Part shown: positions 52,035 to 60,607 of the stretch, piece after piece
Layout of the letters: each line of letters begins with the position of its first letter
Numbering within the stretch: position 1 is the first letter of the stretch
Assembly: GCF_000400365.1 (NCBI RefSeq)
Contig: NZ_BAOG01000053.1
Span: 62,001 to 126,000 of the forward strand
Source: Vibrio jasicida CAIM 1864 = LMG 25398
Lineage (GTDB): Bacteria > Pseudomonadota > Gammaproteobacteria > Enterobacterales > Vibrionaceae
DNA length: 64,000 nt
Direction of reading: 5' to 3'
Notes under the pieces: model-generated
Seen by the model: the letters and a program-made list of their open reading frames with translations, nothing else
Databases searched by the model: none
What the model was told of the DNA's origin: nothing
Made by a program: the position numbers and the translations under genes

Positions 52035-53381
52035 ATGCAAAACTCTATATATAAACAGTTTTGGAAATACACAATTCCGACCGTTGCAGCCATGTTGGTC
52101 AACGGCTTATATCAAGTCGTAGATGGCATTTTTATCGGTCGTTATGTAGGGGCTGATGGATTAGCCGGGATCAATGTAGCCTGGCCGATCATTGGCTCGA
52201 TACTTGGTATTGGTATGATGGTGGGCGTAGGTACGGGTGCACTCGCCTCTATCAAACAAGGTGAAAAAGACAGTGAAGGTGCTAAACGTATTCTTTCAAC
52301 TGGTCTTTTGCTTTTAGTTGCTTTGATGCCTGTCGTAGCAACAACTTTGTTCTTCTTCGCTGATGACTTTATTCGTTGGCAAGGGGCTGAAGGGCGAGTA
52401 TACGAACTTGGTTTGCAGTACCTGCACATCTTAAGCGTTGCGTGTGTGTTCTCGTTAGGTTCAATCGCAGTGCCGTTTTTGCTGCGTAACGATGATAGCC
52501 CGAACTTAGCCACCATCTTGATGGTGATTGGTGCCGTGATCAATATCGTGCTTGATTACCTATTTATTGCTTGGCTTGGTTGGGAGCTTGAGGGCGCAGC
52601 TATTGCGACTGCGTTAGCACAGATGGTGGTCACCATTCTTGGTGTGGGATACTTCTTTACTTCCAGAGCCAACATGCGTTTGTCTTTCAGTGACTTGAAG
52701 ATGCAGTTTGATGTTATCCCTAAGATTGTCATGATCGGCACATCAAGCTTCTTCATGTACGCATACGGCTCAATGATGGTCGCGCTGCACAACGCGCTGT
52801 TTGCTCAGTATGGTAGCGCTCTGTTAATTGGTGCTTACGCCATCTTGGGTTATATCGTTACGGTCTACTACTTGATCGCGGAAGGCATCGCTAATGGTAT
52901 GCAGCCTTTAGTGAGCTATAACCATGGCGCACGCAACCAAGACAATATTCGTAAGCTGTTGAAGGTCGCAATGGGCACGTCAGTGCTCGGTGGTGTCGCG
53001 TTTGTTATTTTGATGAACATCTTCCCGTATGAGTTTGTCTCGGTGTTCAACAATGCCGATCAAAACCTGATTGATGCGACAGTGGTCGGCATTCGCCTCC
53101 ATATGTTTGCATTGTTCTTGGATGGTTTCTTAGTGGTTGCTGCGGCGTACTACCAATCGGTGAACAAAGGCAGCAAAGCCATGTTTGTGACCATTGGCAA
53201 CATGGTTATCCAATTACCGTTCTTGTTTATTATGCCCAAGCTATTTGGTGTAACTGGTATTTGGATTGCATTCCCACTGTCTAACATTGCTTTGAGCTTA
53301 GTGGTGATGAGTATGTTGTGGCGTGATATTAAGAAGTTAATGAATGAGAGTTCTGTAGAGCCGAGTGTTCAAGTTTCTTAA
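52035..53381 (+). CDS. MATE family efflux transporter
   Basis: Na+- or H+-coupled multidrug and toxin extrusion protein, 448 residues from MQNSIYKQF (ATG at 52035 with GGTGG 5 bases upstream; the TTG/GTG codons before it lie in the operator-RBS stretch). Twelve helices in two similar halves: the first half starts PTVAAMLVNGLYQVVDGIFIG (positions 19-39), and the second half's matching unit includes GMQPLVSYNHGARN (about 291-304). Adjacent MarR-type gene and shared operator suggest substrate-induced control. Substrate unknown. Confidence 0.92.
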   Translation: MQNSIYKQFWKYTIPTVAAMLVNGLYQVVDGIFIGRYVGADGLAGINVAWPIIGSILGIGMMVGVGTGALASIKQGEKDSEGAKRILSTGLLLLVALMPVVATTLFFFADDFIRWQGAEGRVYELGLQYLHILSVACVFSLGSIAVPFLLRNDDSPNLATILMVIGAVINIVLDYLFIAWLGWELEGAAIATALAQMVVTILGVGYFFTSRANMRLSFSDLKMQFDVIPKIVMIGTSSFFMYAYGSMMVALHNALFAQYGSALLIGAYAILGYIVTVYYLIAEGIANGMQPLVSYNHGARNQDNIRKLLKVAMGTSVLGGVAFVILMNIFPYEFVSVFNNADQNLIDATVVGIRLHMFALFLDGFLVVAAAYYQSVNKGSKAMFVTIGNMVIQLPFLFIMPKLFGVTGIWIAFPLSNIALSLVVMSMLWRDIKKLMNESSVEPSVQVS

Positions 53382-53397
53382 TCGAAAAACGCAAACG

Positions 53398-53426
53398 AAA
53401 AAGCGAGGTTAACACCTCGCTTTTTT
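53398..53426. terminator. Bidirectional terminator between the MATE gene and ubiV
   Basis: AAAGCGAGGT/ACCTCGCTTT with loop TAAC, A-run before and T-run after, between convergent genes. Confidence 0.9.
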
Positions 53427-53452
53427 ATTGGCTTGAAAACCCTGAGAAGGGC

Positions 53453-54343
53453 TTAGATGTTCTTCACTTCTAAGCCAGCAAGCTGATGCCAGTAACCGTT
53501 ACATTGGCGGTCTTGGATCTTGCCTGGGTTAGTGCCTTTCTCGTTTGAACGGAATTGGTCTAGTTCAGAGAAGGTACTGATACCGAGTGGGCTTAGACGA
53601 ACCACATCAACCAAACCTTCCATGCTCGGGAGATCATTGACCAAGTTGTAGCAGTAACCCGATTGAGTCTGAATGCCATTTAAGTTGAAGACTTCTTGAC
53701 CTTCTTGGCTGCTGACTTGGATACCTGTTGGGTACTTAATACAGCAAGTTTCGCAGTCATCTTTGGCTTTGTTTTCTGCACGAGCGGTAAAGCAGCGTGC
53801 CGAGTAAGCCAGTGGCAGGTAACCATGGCTGAAAACTTCCACTTCAAACTTATTGCGAATACCTAGTTCGTCACATTGAACCAGCGTGTTGCTGAGCCAC
53901 TCACGCGATAGCTCTACTGGCATACACCAGCGGGTCATGCCCTGTTTTAGGAACAAGTTAAGCGTGTGCGCGTTGTAAGTGTTAACCGCTGGGCCAACGA
54001 CGAAAGGCACTTTGTGCTCAGAAGCTAATTGAACCGCAGATACGTCGTTAGCTTCAATCGCGAAGTCACCGTTGTCGATGTACTTTTTCATAATGTTGAC
54101 TTCACTTGGCGCTTCTAATAGTGCCATCGTTGAAAGCACCACTTGTTTACCAGATGTAGACAGTTCTTTCGCAATATCAAACCAGTGCGCAGGTTTCATC
54201 TCTCGACGTTTTGAACACACGGTTTCACCTAGATAGATGATGTCCGCAGAACTTGATTTTGCTTGCTCATAAAACGCTTCAATATCTTGCTTTGGCCAGA
54301 AGTACAACAGCGGACCAAGTGCGTATTTCATTGAGTTATCCAT
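53453..54343 (-). CDS. ubiV: O2-independent ubiquinone hydroxylation protein UbiV (U32 family)
   Basis: Partner of UbiU in prephenate-dependent, oxygen-independent hydroxylation steps of ubiquinone synthesis. 296 residues from MDNSMKYALG; the ATG at 54341-54343 has AGAGG 6 bases upstream. The 4Fe-4S ligands known for E. coli UbiV are visible: one Cys in ETVCSKRR (near 38), and three in the C-terminal RCFTARAENKAKDDCETCCIKYP region. It starts 8 bases after ubiU ends, so the two are co-translated. Closely like E. coli YhbV. Confidence 0.95.
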   Translation of the reverse strand: MDNSMKYALGPLLYFWPKQDIEAFYEQAKSSSADIIYLGETVCSKRREMKPAHWFDIAKELSTSGKQVVLSTMALLEAPSEVNIMKKYIDNGDFAIEANDVSAVQLASEHKVPFVVGPAVNTYNAHTLNLFLKQGMTRWCMPVELSREWLSNTLVQCDELGIRNKFEVEVFSHGYLPLAYSARCFTARAENKAKDDCETCCIKYPTGIQVSSQEGQEVFNLNGIQTQSGYCYNLVNDLPSMEGLVDVVRLSPLGISTFSELDQFRSNEKGTNPGKIQDRQCNGYWHQLAGLEVKNI

Positions 54344-54351
54344 CTTAACCT

Positions 54352-55365
54352 CTACTGCCATTTACGGTGGTAAGCACCAAGTGTGGTTTGCGTACCTTCC
54401 GATACGTTTGCCAACGCTGCATCCCAAGCCGCTTCTACTTGGTAAGCCTCTGGGTTTGCTTGGTAACGATCAATCGCTGCACGCCATGTGCGCGTTACTT
54501 GTTCTACGTACGCAGGGCTACGTTGGCGGCCTTCAATTTTTACTGAAGCCACATTTGCCGCAAACAGCTCAGGCATCATAGAAAGGGTGTTTAAACTGGT
54601 TGGCTCTTCCAGTGCGTGGTAGCGTTTCTTCTCGCCTTCAATTTCAGCGTCGAAACGACCTTTACACAAGGTTGGGTAGCCCGCGTTTTCACCGGCGCTG
54701 TAGCGATCGATCAGGATGTCGTTAAGACGAGATTCCAGACCGTTTTCTGTTTCTTGCCAGCGAACGTATTTCGCTGGAGAACACGCACCCACGGTGTTTG
54801 GTGACTCGCCGGTCATGTAAGACGACAAGTAACAACGACCTTCTGACATGATGCACAAACTACCAAAAGCAAAGACTTCCAGCTCGACATCGCTGGTGAT
54901 GTTGCGAGAAAGCTGTTTTACCTGATGGATAGACAATACGCGAGGCAGTACAACGCGCTTCACGTTGAAGTTTTGTTTGTAGAAATCAACAGCCGCAACG
55001 TTGGTCGCTGAGGCTTGCACAGATAAGTGCAATTCTAGTTCAGGGTATTTGCGAGCAGCGTATTCCAGAACCGCAATGTCAGCGACAATCAAAGCATCAA
55101 CACCAAGAGCCGCTGCGTTATCGACGGCATTTGTCCAGCGATCAAAGCCATTTGGATGGGCAAAGGTGTTGAGCGCAACGTGGATCTTTTTGTTGCGGTC
55201 ATGAACGTATTGCACCGCTTTTTCTAGCTTCTTGCCGTTAAAGTTAAGACCAGCAAAGTGACGAGCGTTGGTGTCGTCTTTAAAGCCGATATAGACGGCG
55301 TCTGCACCGCAATCAATCGCGGTTTTTAGCGCAGGCAAGTTACCCGCAGGACACAAGAGTTCCAT
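54352..55365 (-). CDS. ubiU: O2-independent ubiquinone hydroxylation protein UbiU (U32 family)
   Basis: 337-residue U32-family protein forming a complex with UbiV. Start MELLCPAGNLPALKTAIDCGADAVYIG (positions 1-27) matches YhbU. U32 signature cysteines lie around FGSLCIMSEGRCYLSSYMTG (positions 168-187), NTVGACSPAKY (about 192) and TLCKGRF (about 230), consistent with a 4Fe-4S site. Needed for ubiquinone under low oxygen in E. coli. First gene of the ubiUV pair; its 150-base upstream region carries two short palindromes. Confidence 0.95.
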   Translation of the reverse strand: MELLCPAGNLPALKTAIDCGADAVYIGFKDDTNARHFAGLNFNGKKLEKAVQYVHDRNKKIHVALNTFAHPNGFDRWTNAVDNAAALGVDALIVADIAVLEYAARKYPELELHLSVQASATNVAAVDFYKQNFNVKRVVLPRVLSIHQVKQLSRNITSDVELEVFAFGSLCIMSEGRCYLSSYMTGESPNTVGACSPAKYVRWQETENGLESRLNDILIDRYSAGENAGYPTLCKGRFDAEIEGEKKRYHALEEPTSLNTLSMMPELFAANVASVKIEGRQRSPAYVEQVTRTWRAAIDRYQANPEAYQVEAAWDAALANVSEGTQTTLGAYHRKWQ

Positions 55366-55431
55366 ATGCTCACAATTTTAGAGAATAAAAAGGTGCCCGC
55401 ATTTTATGAAGAATTATGAATAGCGAAATTG

Positions 55432-55463
55432 ACCTAAGTTAGGTTTAGCTCAATAAAGTTGAG
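55432..55463. promoter_or_regulatory. Two inverted repeats upstream of ubiU
   Basis: ACCTAAGTTAGGT (55432-55444) is a perfect palindrome with a 1-base centre. CTCAATAAAGTTGAG (55449-55463) has 5-base arms. They lie 67-98 bases before the ubiU start. No convincing FNR box was found here, so these may be the control sites. Confidence 0.4.
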
Positions 55464-55514
55464 ATTTACCCCTTGAGAGTAAGGGGGAACACTCAGATTT
55501 TGTTGCAGTTGAGA

Positions 55515-57554
55515 TCAGTTCTTATGACGGCGGTTTTGCGCAAACAACTCTTCAACTTCGTGTTTAGGTTGAGGACGGTAAAAATGGAAGCCCTGAATCG
55601 AGTTACATTGCAGGTTCGAGAGCAGTGTCGCTTGCTGGTGGGTTTCCACACCTTCGGCAACAACCGTCAAATCTAATGATTTACCAAGGTTGATGATGTT
55701 CTCAATCACCGTCACCTGTTTCGGTAGTGTATCGATGTCGTTGATAAATGCGCGGTCGATTTTTAGCTCATCGATAGGGAAGCGAGCTAAGTAGGAAAGG
55801 GAAGAGTAACCCGTTCCGAAGTCGTCGATAGACAGAGCAAAACCAAGCTTTTTGATCGCGTTAAGCATTTGCAGTGTGTGTTCGCTGTCGCTCATTACTG
55901 CACTTTCGGTGAGCTCGAAGGTAATACAACTTGGGTCAAGTTCGGTAGTGCGCAGCAGCTTTTCCATGTAGTCGATCAGTTGTGGGTTACCAAATTGCTC
56001 TGGAGAGAGGTTGATCGCCACGCGTCCCGGTAAGATGCCTTGCAGTTTCCAGCGCTTTACGGTGTTAAACACATCGCGCATTACCACACGACCAAGGTGT
56101 TCAATCAAGCCTGCACGTTCAGCTACGGGGATAAATGCGCCCGGGCTGATATAACCTTCAACCGGATGCTTCCAACGTACTAACGCTTCTGCACCGTTAA
56201 TGCTGAAGTCACGGGCGTTAACTTTTGGTTGGTACCATACTTCTAAGCCGTTTTGCTGCAATGCTTTTTGTAGCTCGATCTCCAACCACAAACGCATTCG
56301 TGCTTCTTTGTTCATCTGATCGTTAAATTTAATCAGACGGTTACGACCTCGGTCTTTCGCTTCGTACATCGCGGTATCAGCATTTTGTAGCAGAATGCGC
56401 GCGTCTTGCCCGTCTTCTGGGTAACGCACACTGCCAATTGAACATGCTAGGCGTTTACTGAAATGATGCAGATCGAAAGGTTGGTTAATCAGAGAAATAA
56501 TGCGCTCAGATAAAATCTCCGCCATGCGAGTGTTTTCTGGCTCAGGCAGGATGATGCCAAATTCGTCACCGCCTAAGTGACCAATGATAGCTTGATTAGG
56601 TAAAGAGCGTTTTAGGCGGGCGGAGACTTCTTGAATTACTTTGTCACCGATGTGGTGGCCAAGTGAGTCATTGATATTCTTAAAGTTATCGATGTCGAGG
56701 TAGAAAACCAGTAACGGTGTCTGGCTCTTAATAAGTTGCTCTAATCGTTTAGTAAAGCCAAAGCGATTATACAGCTTGGTCAGTGAATCAATGTGTGCGT
56801 CTTCATTGGTGGCAGAAGAGAGTAGTTTTGGCGCATCATCAGCGTCTTGGATCAATATGATTTGGGACTCGCTACCAAGAATTGCCGTAGTATCCGCATG
56901 CAATTGGACTTTACGTTCAAATCCACAACGTGCGCTGGTTAAACAAACAAAGGGCTTTTCTGATAACAGCGTGCTGATGCGATGGGTGAAAACCTTTTTG
57001 CTGTTTTCATCAATGAACAAGCGAGTAAGCTCTTCACCCAGTAATTCGTGGGGAGAGTTTAACCCTAGTAAGCGAGCTGAAGCAGGGTTTGCAGAGATGA
57101 TAATGTCATCTTCAACAAGCAATAAACCGTCAGGTAAGAGCTGGGTGAGCTTGGCAAACTTGCTCTCAGATTCTTCTAAAGAGCGAACCAGAATTTGTTT
57201 TTCTGATGTATCGACGGCATGAAAAACCACAAAACGGATTTCGTTTTCTTCGTGAATCGGAGAAAGACTGAAGTGCAAACTGGTTTCGAGATCGGTTTCG
57301 TCGAGTGTGATTTCTGCTTCGACATGCTCGCCTTTGAAGGCACGCTGATAGTAGGGCGCGAGCTTTTTGTAGAACTGCTCTCCCAATACCTGACTGTCGT
57401 TAAGGCCGATGATTTCATCATGACCTAAGCCTGCAATGTCACAATAGCGATCACTTACCATTCGATAATTGTGTTTCTTATCAAGAATGGCAAAAAAGAA
57501 AGGGCTATTTGAGGTTAGCGTTGCAAACCAATGTTGTAATTGCTGGGAAGGCAT
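55515..57554 (-). CDS. rocS: PAS-PAS-GGDEF-EAL cyclic-di-GMP protein, RocS-like
   Basis: Bifunctional-type c-di-GMP enzyme, 679 residues from the ATG at 57552-57554 (a TTG at 57575 would add 7). Two PAS domains (about 8-125 and 130-245), GGDEF domain with intact GGDEF at 328-332 (LGGDEFG), and EAL domain with EAL at 456-458 (AEALVRW). Downstream metal/catalytic segments are present (NLSPEQFG, FELTESAV, IDDFGTGYSSL, VAEGVET). Both signature motifs are intact, so either activity is possible. No membrane helix, so it is cytosolic with a PAS-sensed input. By synteny with V. cholerae it corresponds to RocS (VC0653). Neither start has a strong RBS. Confidence 0.83.
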   Translation of the reverse strand: MPSQQLQHWFATLTSNSPFFFAILDKKHNYRMVSDRYCDIAGLGHDEIIGLNDSQVLGEQFYKKLAPYYQRAFKGEHVEAEITLDETDLETSLHFSLSPIHEENEIRFVVFHAVDTSEKQILVRSLEESESKFAKLTQLLPDGLLLVEDDIIISANPASARLLGLNSPHELLGEELTRLFIDENSKKVFTHRISTLLSEKPFVCLTSARCGFERKVQLHADTTAILGSESQIILIQDADDAPKLLSSATNEDAHIDSLTKLYNRFGFTKRLEQLIKSQTPLLVFYLDIDNFKNINDSLGHHIGDKVIQEVSARLKRSLPNQAIIGHLGGDEFGIILPEPENTRMAEILSERIISLINQPFDLHHFSKRLACSIGSVRYPEDGQDARILLQNADTAMYEAKDRGRNRLIKFNDQMNKEARMRLWLEIELQKALQQNGLEVWYQPKVNARDFSINGAEALVRWKHPVEGYISPGAFIPVAERAGLIEHLGRVVMRDVFNTVKRWKLQGILPGRVAINLSPEQFGNPQLIDYMEKLLRTTELDPSCITFELTESAVMSDSEHTLQMLNAIKKLGFALSIDDFGTGYSSLSYLARFPIDELKIDRAFINDIDTLPKQVTVIENIINLGKSLDLTVVAEGVETHQQATLLSNLQCNSIQGFHFYRPQPKHEVEELFAQNRRHKN

Positions 57555-57744
57555 TAAGGTGTTACCGATCTCCAATGAGCCTGATTATTCGTCCGTGTAA
57601 TAAAAACGCTATTTTGATAACTATAACTTTGAACATACCGTTATTAAAGCGTTTATCCACGACTTAGCGTCAATAATACACGTAAGGTCAAAAAAACGAC
57701 GCTAAGGTTGGTAAAACTGCCTACTTCTAAAACAAACAGTTTTA

Positions 57745-57758
57745 TTGATACATAACAG
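57745..57758. promoter_or_regulatory. Candidate FNR half-matched site before ubiT
   Basis: TTGATACATAACAG matches TTGAT-N4-ATCAA at 8 of 10 positions (one perfect half). It is 63 bases before the ubiT start. FNR control of ubiTUV is known in E. coli; here it is only suggestive. Confidence 0.4.
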
Positions 57759-57820
57759 GTACTGGTATTACTCTATTGCGTAATATAAACGACCTTATGA
57801 CAAAGTAACGGATAATTAGC

Positions 57821-58348
57821 GTGTTAAACAAGATTCGCAGTCAACTAGTAAAGAACGCAGCATCAATTTTGCGATCTCCAGTCCAGTTATTGCCACAAAC
57901 TGTTCAGAAAAAAGCCTTGTTAGAAGGCCTAAAAATGGTGTTCAAAGAAGCCCTAGAAGATGGCGATTTTGAGTTCCTTGAAGACAAGTGGCTAAAAGTT
58001 GCGATTAAAGACTTGAACTTAGCATGGTATATCAGCTACCAAGATGAAAAGTTAGTGGTAGCAGAGAAACCGGTTCAGGAAGATGTGAGTTTTAGTGGTA
58101 ACCTTAACGACCTAGTACTTATTGCTGGTCGTAAAGAAGACCCTGACACGCTGTTCTTCCAACGTCGCCTTTCTATTGAAGGTGACACCGAGCTTGGCTT
58201 GGAAGTGAAAAACCTGATGGACAGTGTCGACTTAGAGCAGTTACCAAAAGCAATGCAGGTTGCACTGAACCAACTGGCTGACTTTGTTCAAAAAGGCGTT
58301 CAAGCACCAGCACAAGAAACCGGAGTAGCGAATGCTTATTCGAACTGA
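57821..58348 (+). CDS. ubiT: Ubiquinone anaerobic biosynthesis accessory factor UbiT (SCP2 domain)
   Basis: 175-residue protein with an SCP2-type lipid-binding domain (about 40-150), which in E. coli YhbT/UbiT is required together with UbiU and UbiV for oxygen-independent ubiquinone synthesis. Starts with a GTG; ACGGA lies about 10 bases upstream. The C-terminus overlaps the next gene by 17 bases. In E. coli ubiT is divergent from ubiUV directly; here rocS is placed between them. Confidence 0.9.
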   Translation: MLNKIRSQLVKNAASILRSPVQLLPQTVQKKALLEGLKMVFKEALEDGDFEFLEDKWLKVAIKDLNLAWYISYQDEKLVVAEKPVQEDVSFSGNLNDLVLIAGRKEDPDTLFFQRRLSIEGDTELGLEVKNLMDSVDLEQLPKAMQVALNQLADFVQKGVQAPAQETGVANAYSN

Positions 58349-58835
58349 AGCCCCTGCGGACATTCTGACCATTGACCGCCTATTGAAACATGCTTTCCCC
58401 ACTGAGGCGGAAGCCAATCTAGTGATGCGCCTACGTGAAAACGGCAAGCTCACTTTGTCGTTGGTAGCATGTACAGATGAAGGTGAAGTCATTGGTCACG
58501 CATTGTTTAGTCCTGTGACGCTAAACGGTGAAGATTTGTCTTGGCAAGGGCTTGCACCACTGGCGGTACATGAAGACTACCGTCGTCAAGGTATTGCGGC
58601 TGAAATGATTAAAGAAGGTTTCGATTCTTTACGTGATTTTGGTTACCCAGTCTGTGTGGTATTAGGTGAGCCAGAATACTACGCTCGTCAAGGTTTTGAA
58701 GCTGGTGAAGAGATGGGTTTTGACTGTGCATGGGAAGTTCCACAAGGTGCATTCCGTGTCGCTGAATTAGTAGAAGACCAGTGTGATGGTCGTTCAGGTC
58801 GTATTGATTACTCACCAGAGTTTTCTGAGTTGTAG
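58332..58835 (+). CDS. GNAT family N-acetyltransferase (YhbS-like)
   Basis: 167 residues with a GNAT fold. The acetyl-CoA motif is DYRRQGIAAEMIKEGF (about 79-94), followed by GYPVCVVLGEPEYYARQGFEAG. RBS GGAG lies 6 bases before the ATG at 58332, inside ubiT, so the genes are translationally coupled (17-base overlap). Same position as E. coli yhbS next to yhbT. Substrate unknown. Confidence 0.88.
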   Translation: MLIRTEAPADILTIDRLLKHAFPTEAEANLVMRLRENGKLTLSLVACTDEGEVIGHALFSPVTLNGEDLSWQGLAPLAVHEDYRRQGIAAEMIKEGFDSLRDFGYPVCVVLGEPEYYARQGFEAGEEMGFDCAWEVPQGAFRVAELVEDQCDGRSGRIDYSPEFSEL

Positions 58836-58865
58836 TTTGCCGTCTATCTACTCGACTTAGAGAAA

Positions 58866-58893
58866 CAAAGCCCGCATTAAAAAGCGGGCTTTG
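58866..58893. terminator. Bidirectional terminator
   Basis: 10-bp perfect stem CAAAGCCCGC/GCGGGCTTTG with an 8-base loop, between the convergent GNAT and exported-protein genes. Confidence 0.85.
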
Positions 58894-58921
58894 TTGTCGA
58901 TGCGCAAAGAGAAAGCGTGGA

Positions 58922-59374
58922 TTAATCTTGCTCTTGGATACGTTTTTTGCCCCAAACCTCGATTTTGGCTTTTTTGCTCATACCTGCGGCATTCAGAGTC
59001 ATGTTACCCCAGCTTTTGTATTCCATATCCAGACGCTTAAATTTAGCATCTTCAGATCCTGGTAGAGTCCATGCGCGCGTCGACATGCCCTTGGTTAAAG
59101 TGCCGACCATGGTCTTGAGTTTTTTTTCACTGCCATCAGTCATGGTCACTTTCATGTTCTTGATGCTCATGGTGCCTTGAGTACACTTGATTTTAATCTT
59201 GCTGAATTTACGATTTTTGAAAAGACCATTTGGCTCAACCGTATCAGTTTCCGTTTGGAAGTTTACGGTTTTTTCTGCGATCAGCTCCCAACCATCGTTG
59301 CTATCCTTAGCAAAAGTAGTAAAGCTGGTGGTCGCGATGAGCAATGTGATTGCGAATGATTGGAAAAGCTTCAT
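58922..59374 (-). CDS. Small exported protein of unknown function
   Basis: 150 residues with a clear Sec signal peptide (MKLFQSFAITLLIATTSFTTFA, cut near 22). The mature part is basic and beta-rich (KFSKIKIKCTQGTMSIKNMKV, WGNMTLNAAGMSKKAKIEVWG), with one Cys. It resembles small periplasmic proteins of the DUF2541/YaaI sort in layout, but I cannot confirm that. Monocistronic: convergent with the GNAT gene and divergent from holD. Confidence 0.8.
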   Translation of the reverse strand: MKLFQSFAITLLIATTSFTTFAKDSNDGWELIAEKTVNFQTETDTVEPNGLFKNRKFSKIKIKCTQGTMSIKNMKVTMTDGSEKKLKTMVGTLTKGMSTRAWTLPGSEDAKFKRLDMEYKSWGNMTLNAAGMSKKAKIEVWGKKRIQEQD

Positions 59375-59437
59375 AACACCTCTGACTTTAAATGCGAAAT
59401 TTTGGTAGGATTGCCTCGTTCAAATAGGTGACAAAAG

Positions 59438-59836
59438 ATGTCAATTAACGAGAAACAATATTTACATGAAATGGGGATCAGCACATGGGAGCTGACTCAC
59501 CCAGAAAGATTGGAAGGCTATCAGTCGCCATTATTGGATTTGCAAAGTTCTTGTAAACTCCTATTGGTATCGCCAATGTGTCCTGAAAACGAGACAGCTT
59601 TGATGTTTGAGCGTGTATTGAAGAGCATTAGACTCTCGCTCGACGATGCGCTGTATTTAGAACCGAGCCGAGTATCTTCTTTAGGCGAGCACGAGTTGGA
59701 GTGGGTATGGTTTGCTGGGTGTGAAATAGATGCAAGCGTTAATGCAAAACAACTGACTTCCCCACTACTGAAAGATATTGATGGCAACAACGAACAACGT
59801 CGCGCCTTGTGGCAGCAGATCTGTTCGTATTCGTAA
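59438..59836 (+). CDS. holD: DNA polymerase III psi subunit
   Basis: 132-residue psi subunit linking the clamp loader to chi and SSB. The conserved N-terminus YLHEMGISTWELTHPERL (positions 8-25) binds chi and the family core follows (KLLLVSP near 41, WVWFAG near 88). It is followed 12 bases later by rimI and then prfC, the same neighbourhood as E. coli holD-rimI-yjjG-prfC, but yjjG is missing. Sequence is poorly conserved in the family, so context carries part of the call. Confidence 0.9.
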   Translation: MSINEKQYLHEMGISTWELTHPERLEGYQSPLLDLQSSCKLLLVSPMCPENETALMFERVLKSIRLSLDDALYLEPSRVSSLGEHELEWVWFAGCEIDASVNAKQLTSPLLKDIDGNNEQRRALWQQICSYS

Positions 59837-59848
59837 CGGAGCAAAAGC

Positions 59849-60304
59849 GTGACGATTCAAATTACGCCGATGGAAGCTAAACACTCAGATCAAGTTTGGC
59901 AAATTGAGCAGCAAGCACATTCTCACCCTTGGGCTGAATCACTGGTTCGAGATTTATCGAGTCGAGGTGCTTGTCATCATGTGATGACGGAAGATCATCA
60001 AGTATTGGGTTACTTTTATGCGCAGAATATTGTGGGTGAAGTGACCTTACTCAACATCGCGATAGCACCGCACCAACAAGGAAAAGGCTTAGGTCAGAAG
60101 CTTTTGGATGCTTTCTTTGAATACTGTGAACAAGCAAAAGCAGAGAGCGCTTGGTTGGAAGTGCGTGAAAGTAACCATCCAGCTATTCATATTTATGAAC
60201 AAGCGGGCTTTAATGAAGTGGATCGTCGTTACAACTATTACCCTGCTAAAACGGGCAATGGCAAAGAAGATGCCATCATTATGAGTTACTTATTTTTGAT
60301 TTAG
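59849..60304 (+). CDS. rimI: Ribosomal protein bS18 alanine N-acetyltransferase
   Basis: GNAT enzyme that acetylates the N-terminal alanine of S18. 151 residues from a GTG at 59849 with GGAG 7 bases upstream. The acetyl-CoA loop is APHQQGKGLGQKLLDAF (about 72-88). The conserved EVRESNHPAIHIYEQAGFNEVDRRYNYY follows (positions 112-139). In an operon with holD. Confidence 0.94.
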   Translation: MTIQITPMEAKHSDQVWQIEQQAHSHPWAESLVRDLSSRGACHHVMTEDHQVLGYFYAQNIVGEVTLLNIAIAPHQQGKGLGQKLLDAFFEYCEQAKAESAWLEVRESNHPAIHIYEQAGFNEVDRRYNYYPAKTGNGKEDAIIMSYLFLI

Positions 60305-60607
60305 TTTTTAGTCATTACGAATTACCTCATCAACACTTATGCTATAAATGCGTATCTGACTTCGAGGCTATTGAATATGTAATAATAATTTTTTGAATTT
60401 TTTACATCTCTTTGTGTGGAGCTAGTTTTCCATTGTTGGCGCTAGGGAATGTGAGCCCTAGGGAAAGAGAGGATGAACCGAGCAAATTGAGTTCATGTCT
60501 TTCCAGTTTGCTAGCATAGCGATAATAAGCGAGAATACCGCACAATATCGAATAGTAGATATGCTTGCCCATTTTGTGAGCATGAAAGTAATTTAGAAGA
60601 TTAACTA
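60305..60607. other. rimI-prfC intergenic region, no gene identified
   Basis: About 300 bases, AT-rich on the left, without a supported gene. In E. coli this interval holds yjjG. A 70-codon minus-strand frame (60402-60614) overlaps the prfC start and has no RBS, so I take it as chance. A weak inverted repeat (AGCAAA near 60480, TTTGCT near 60508) and the prfC promoter probably lie here. Confidence 0.5.
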
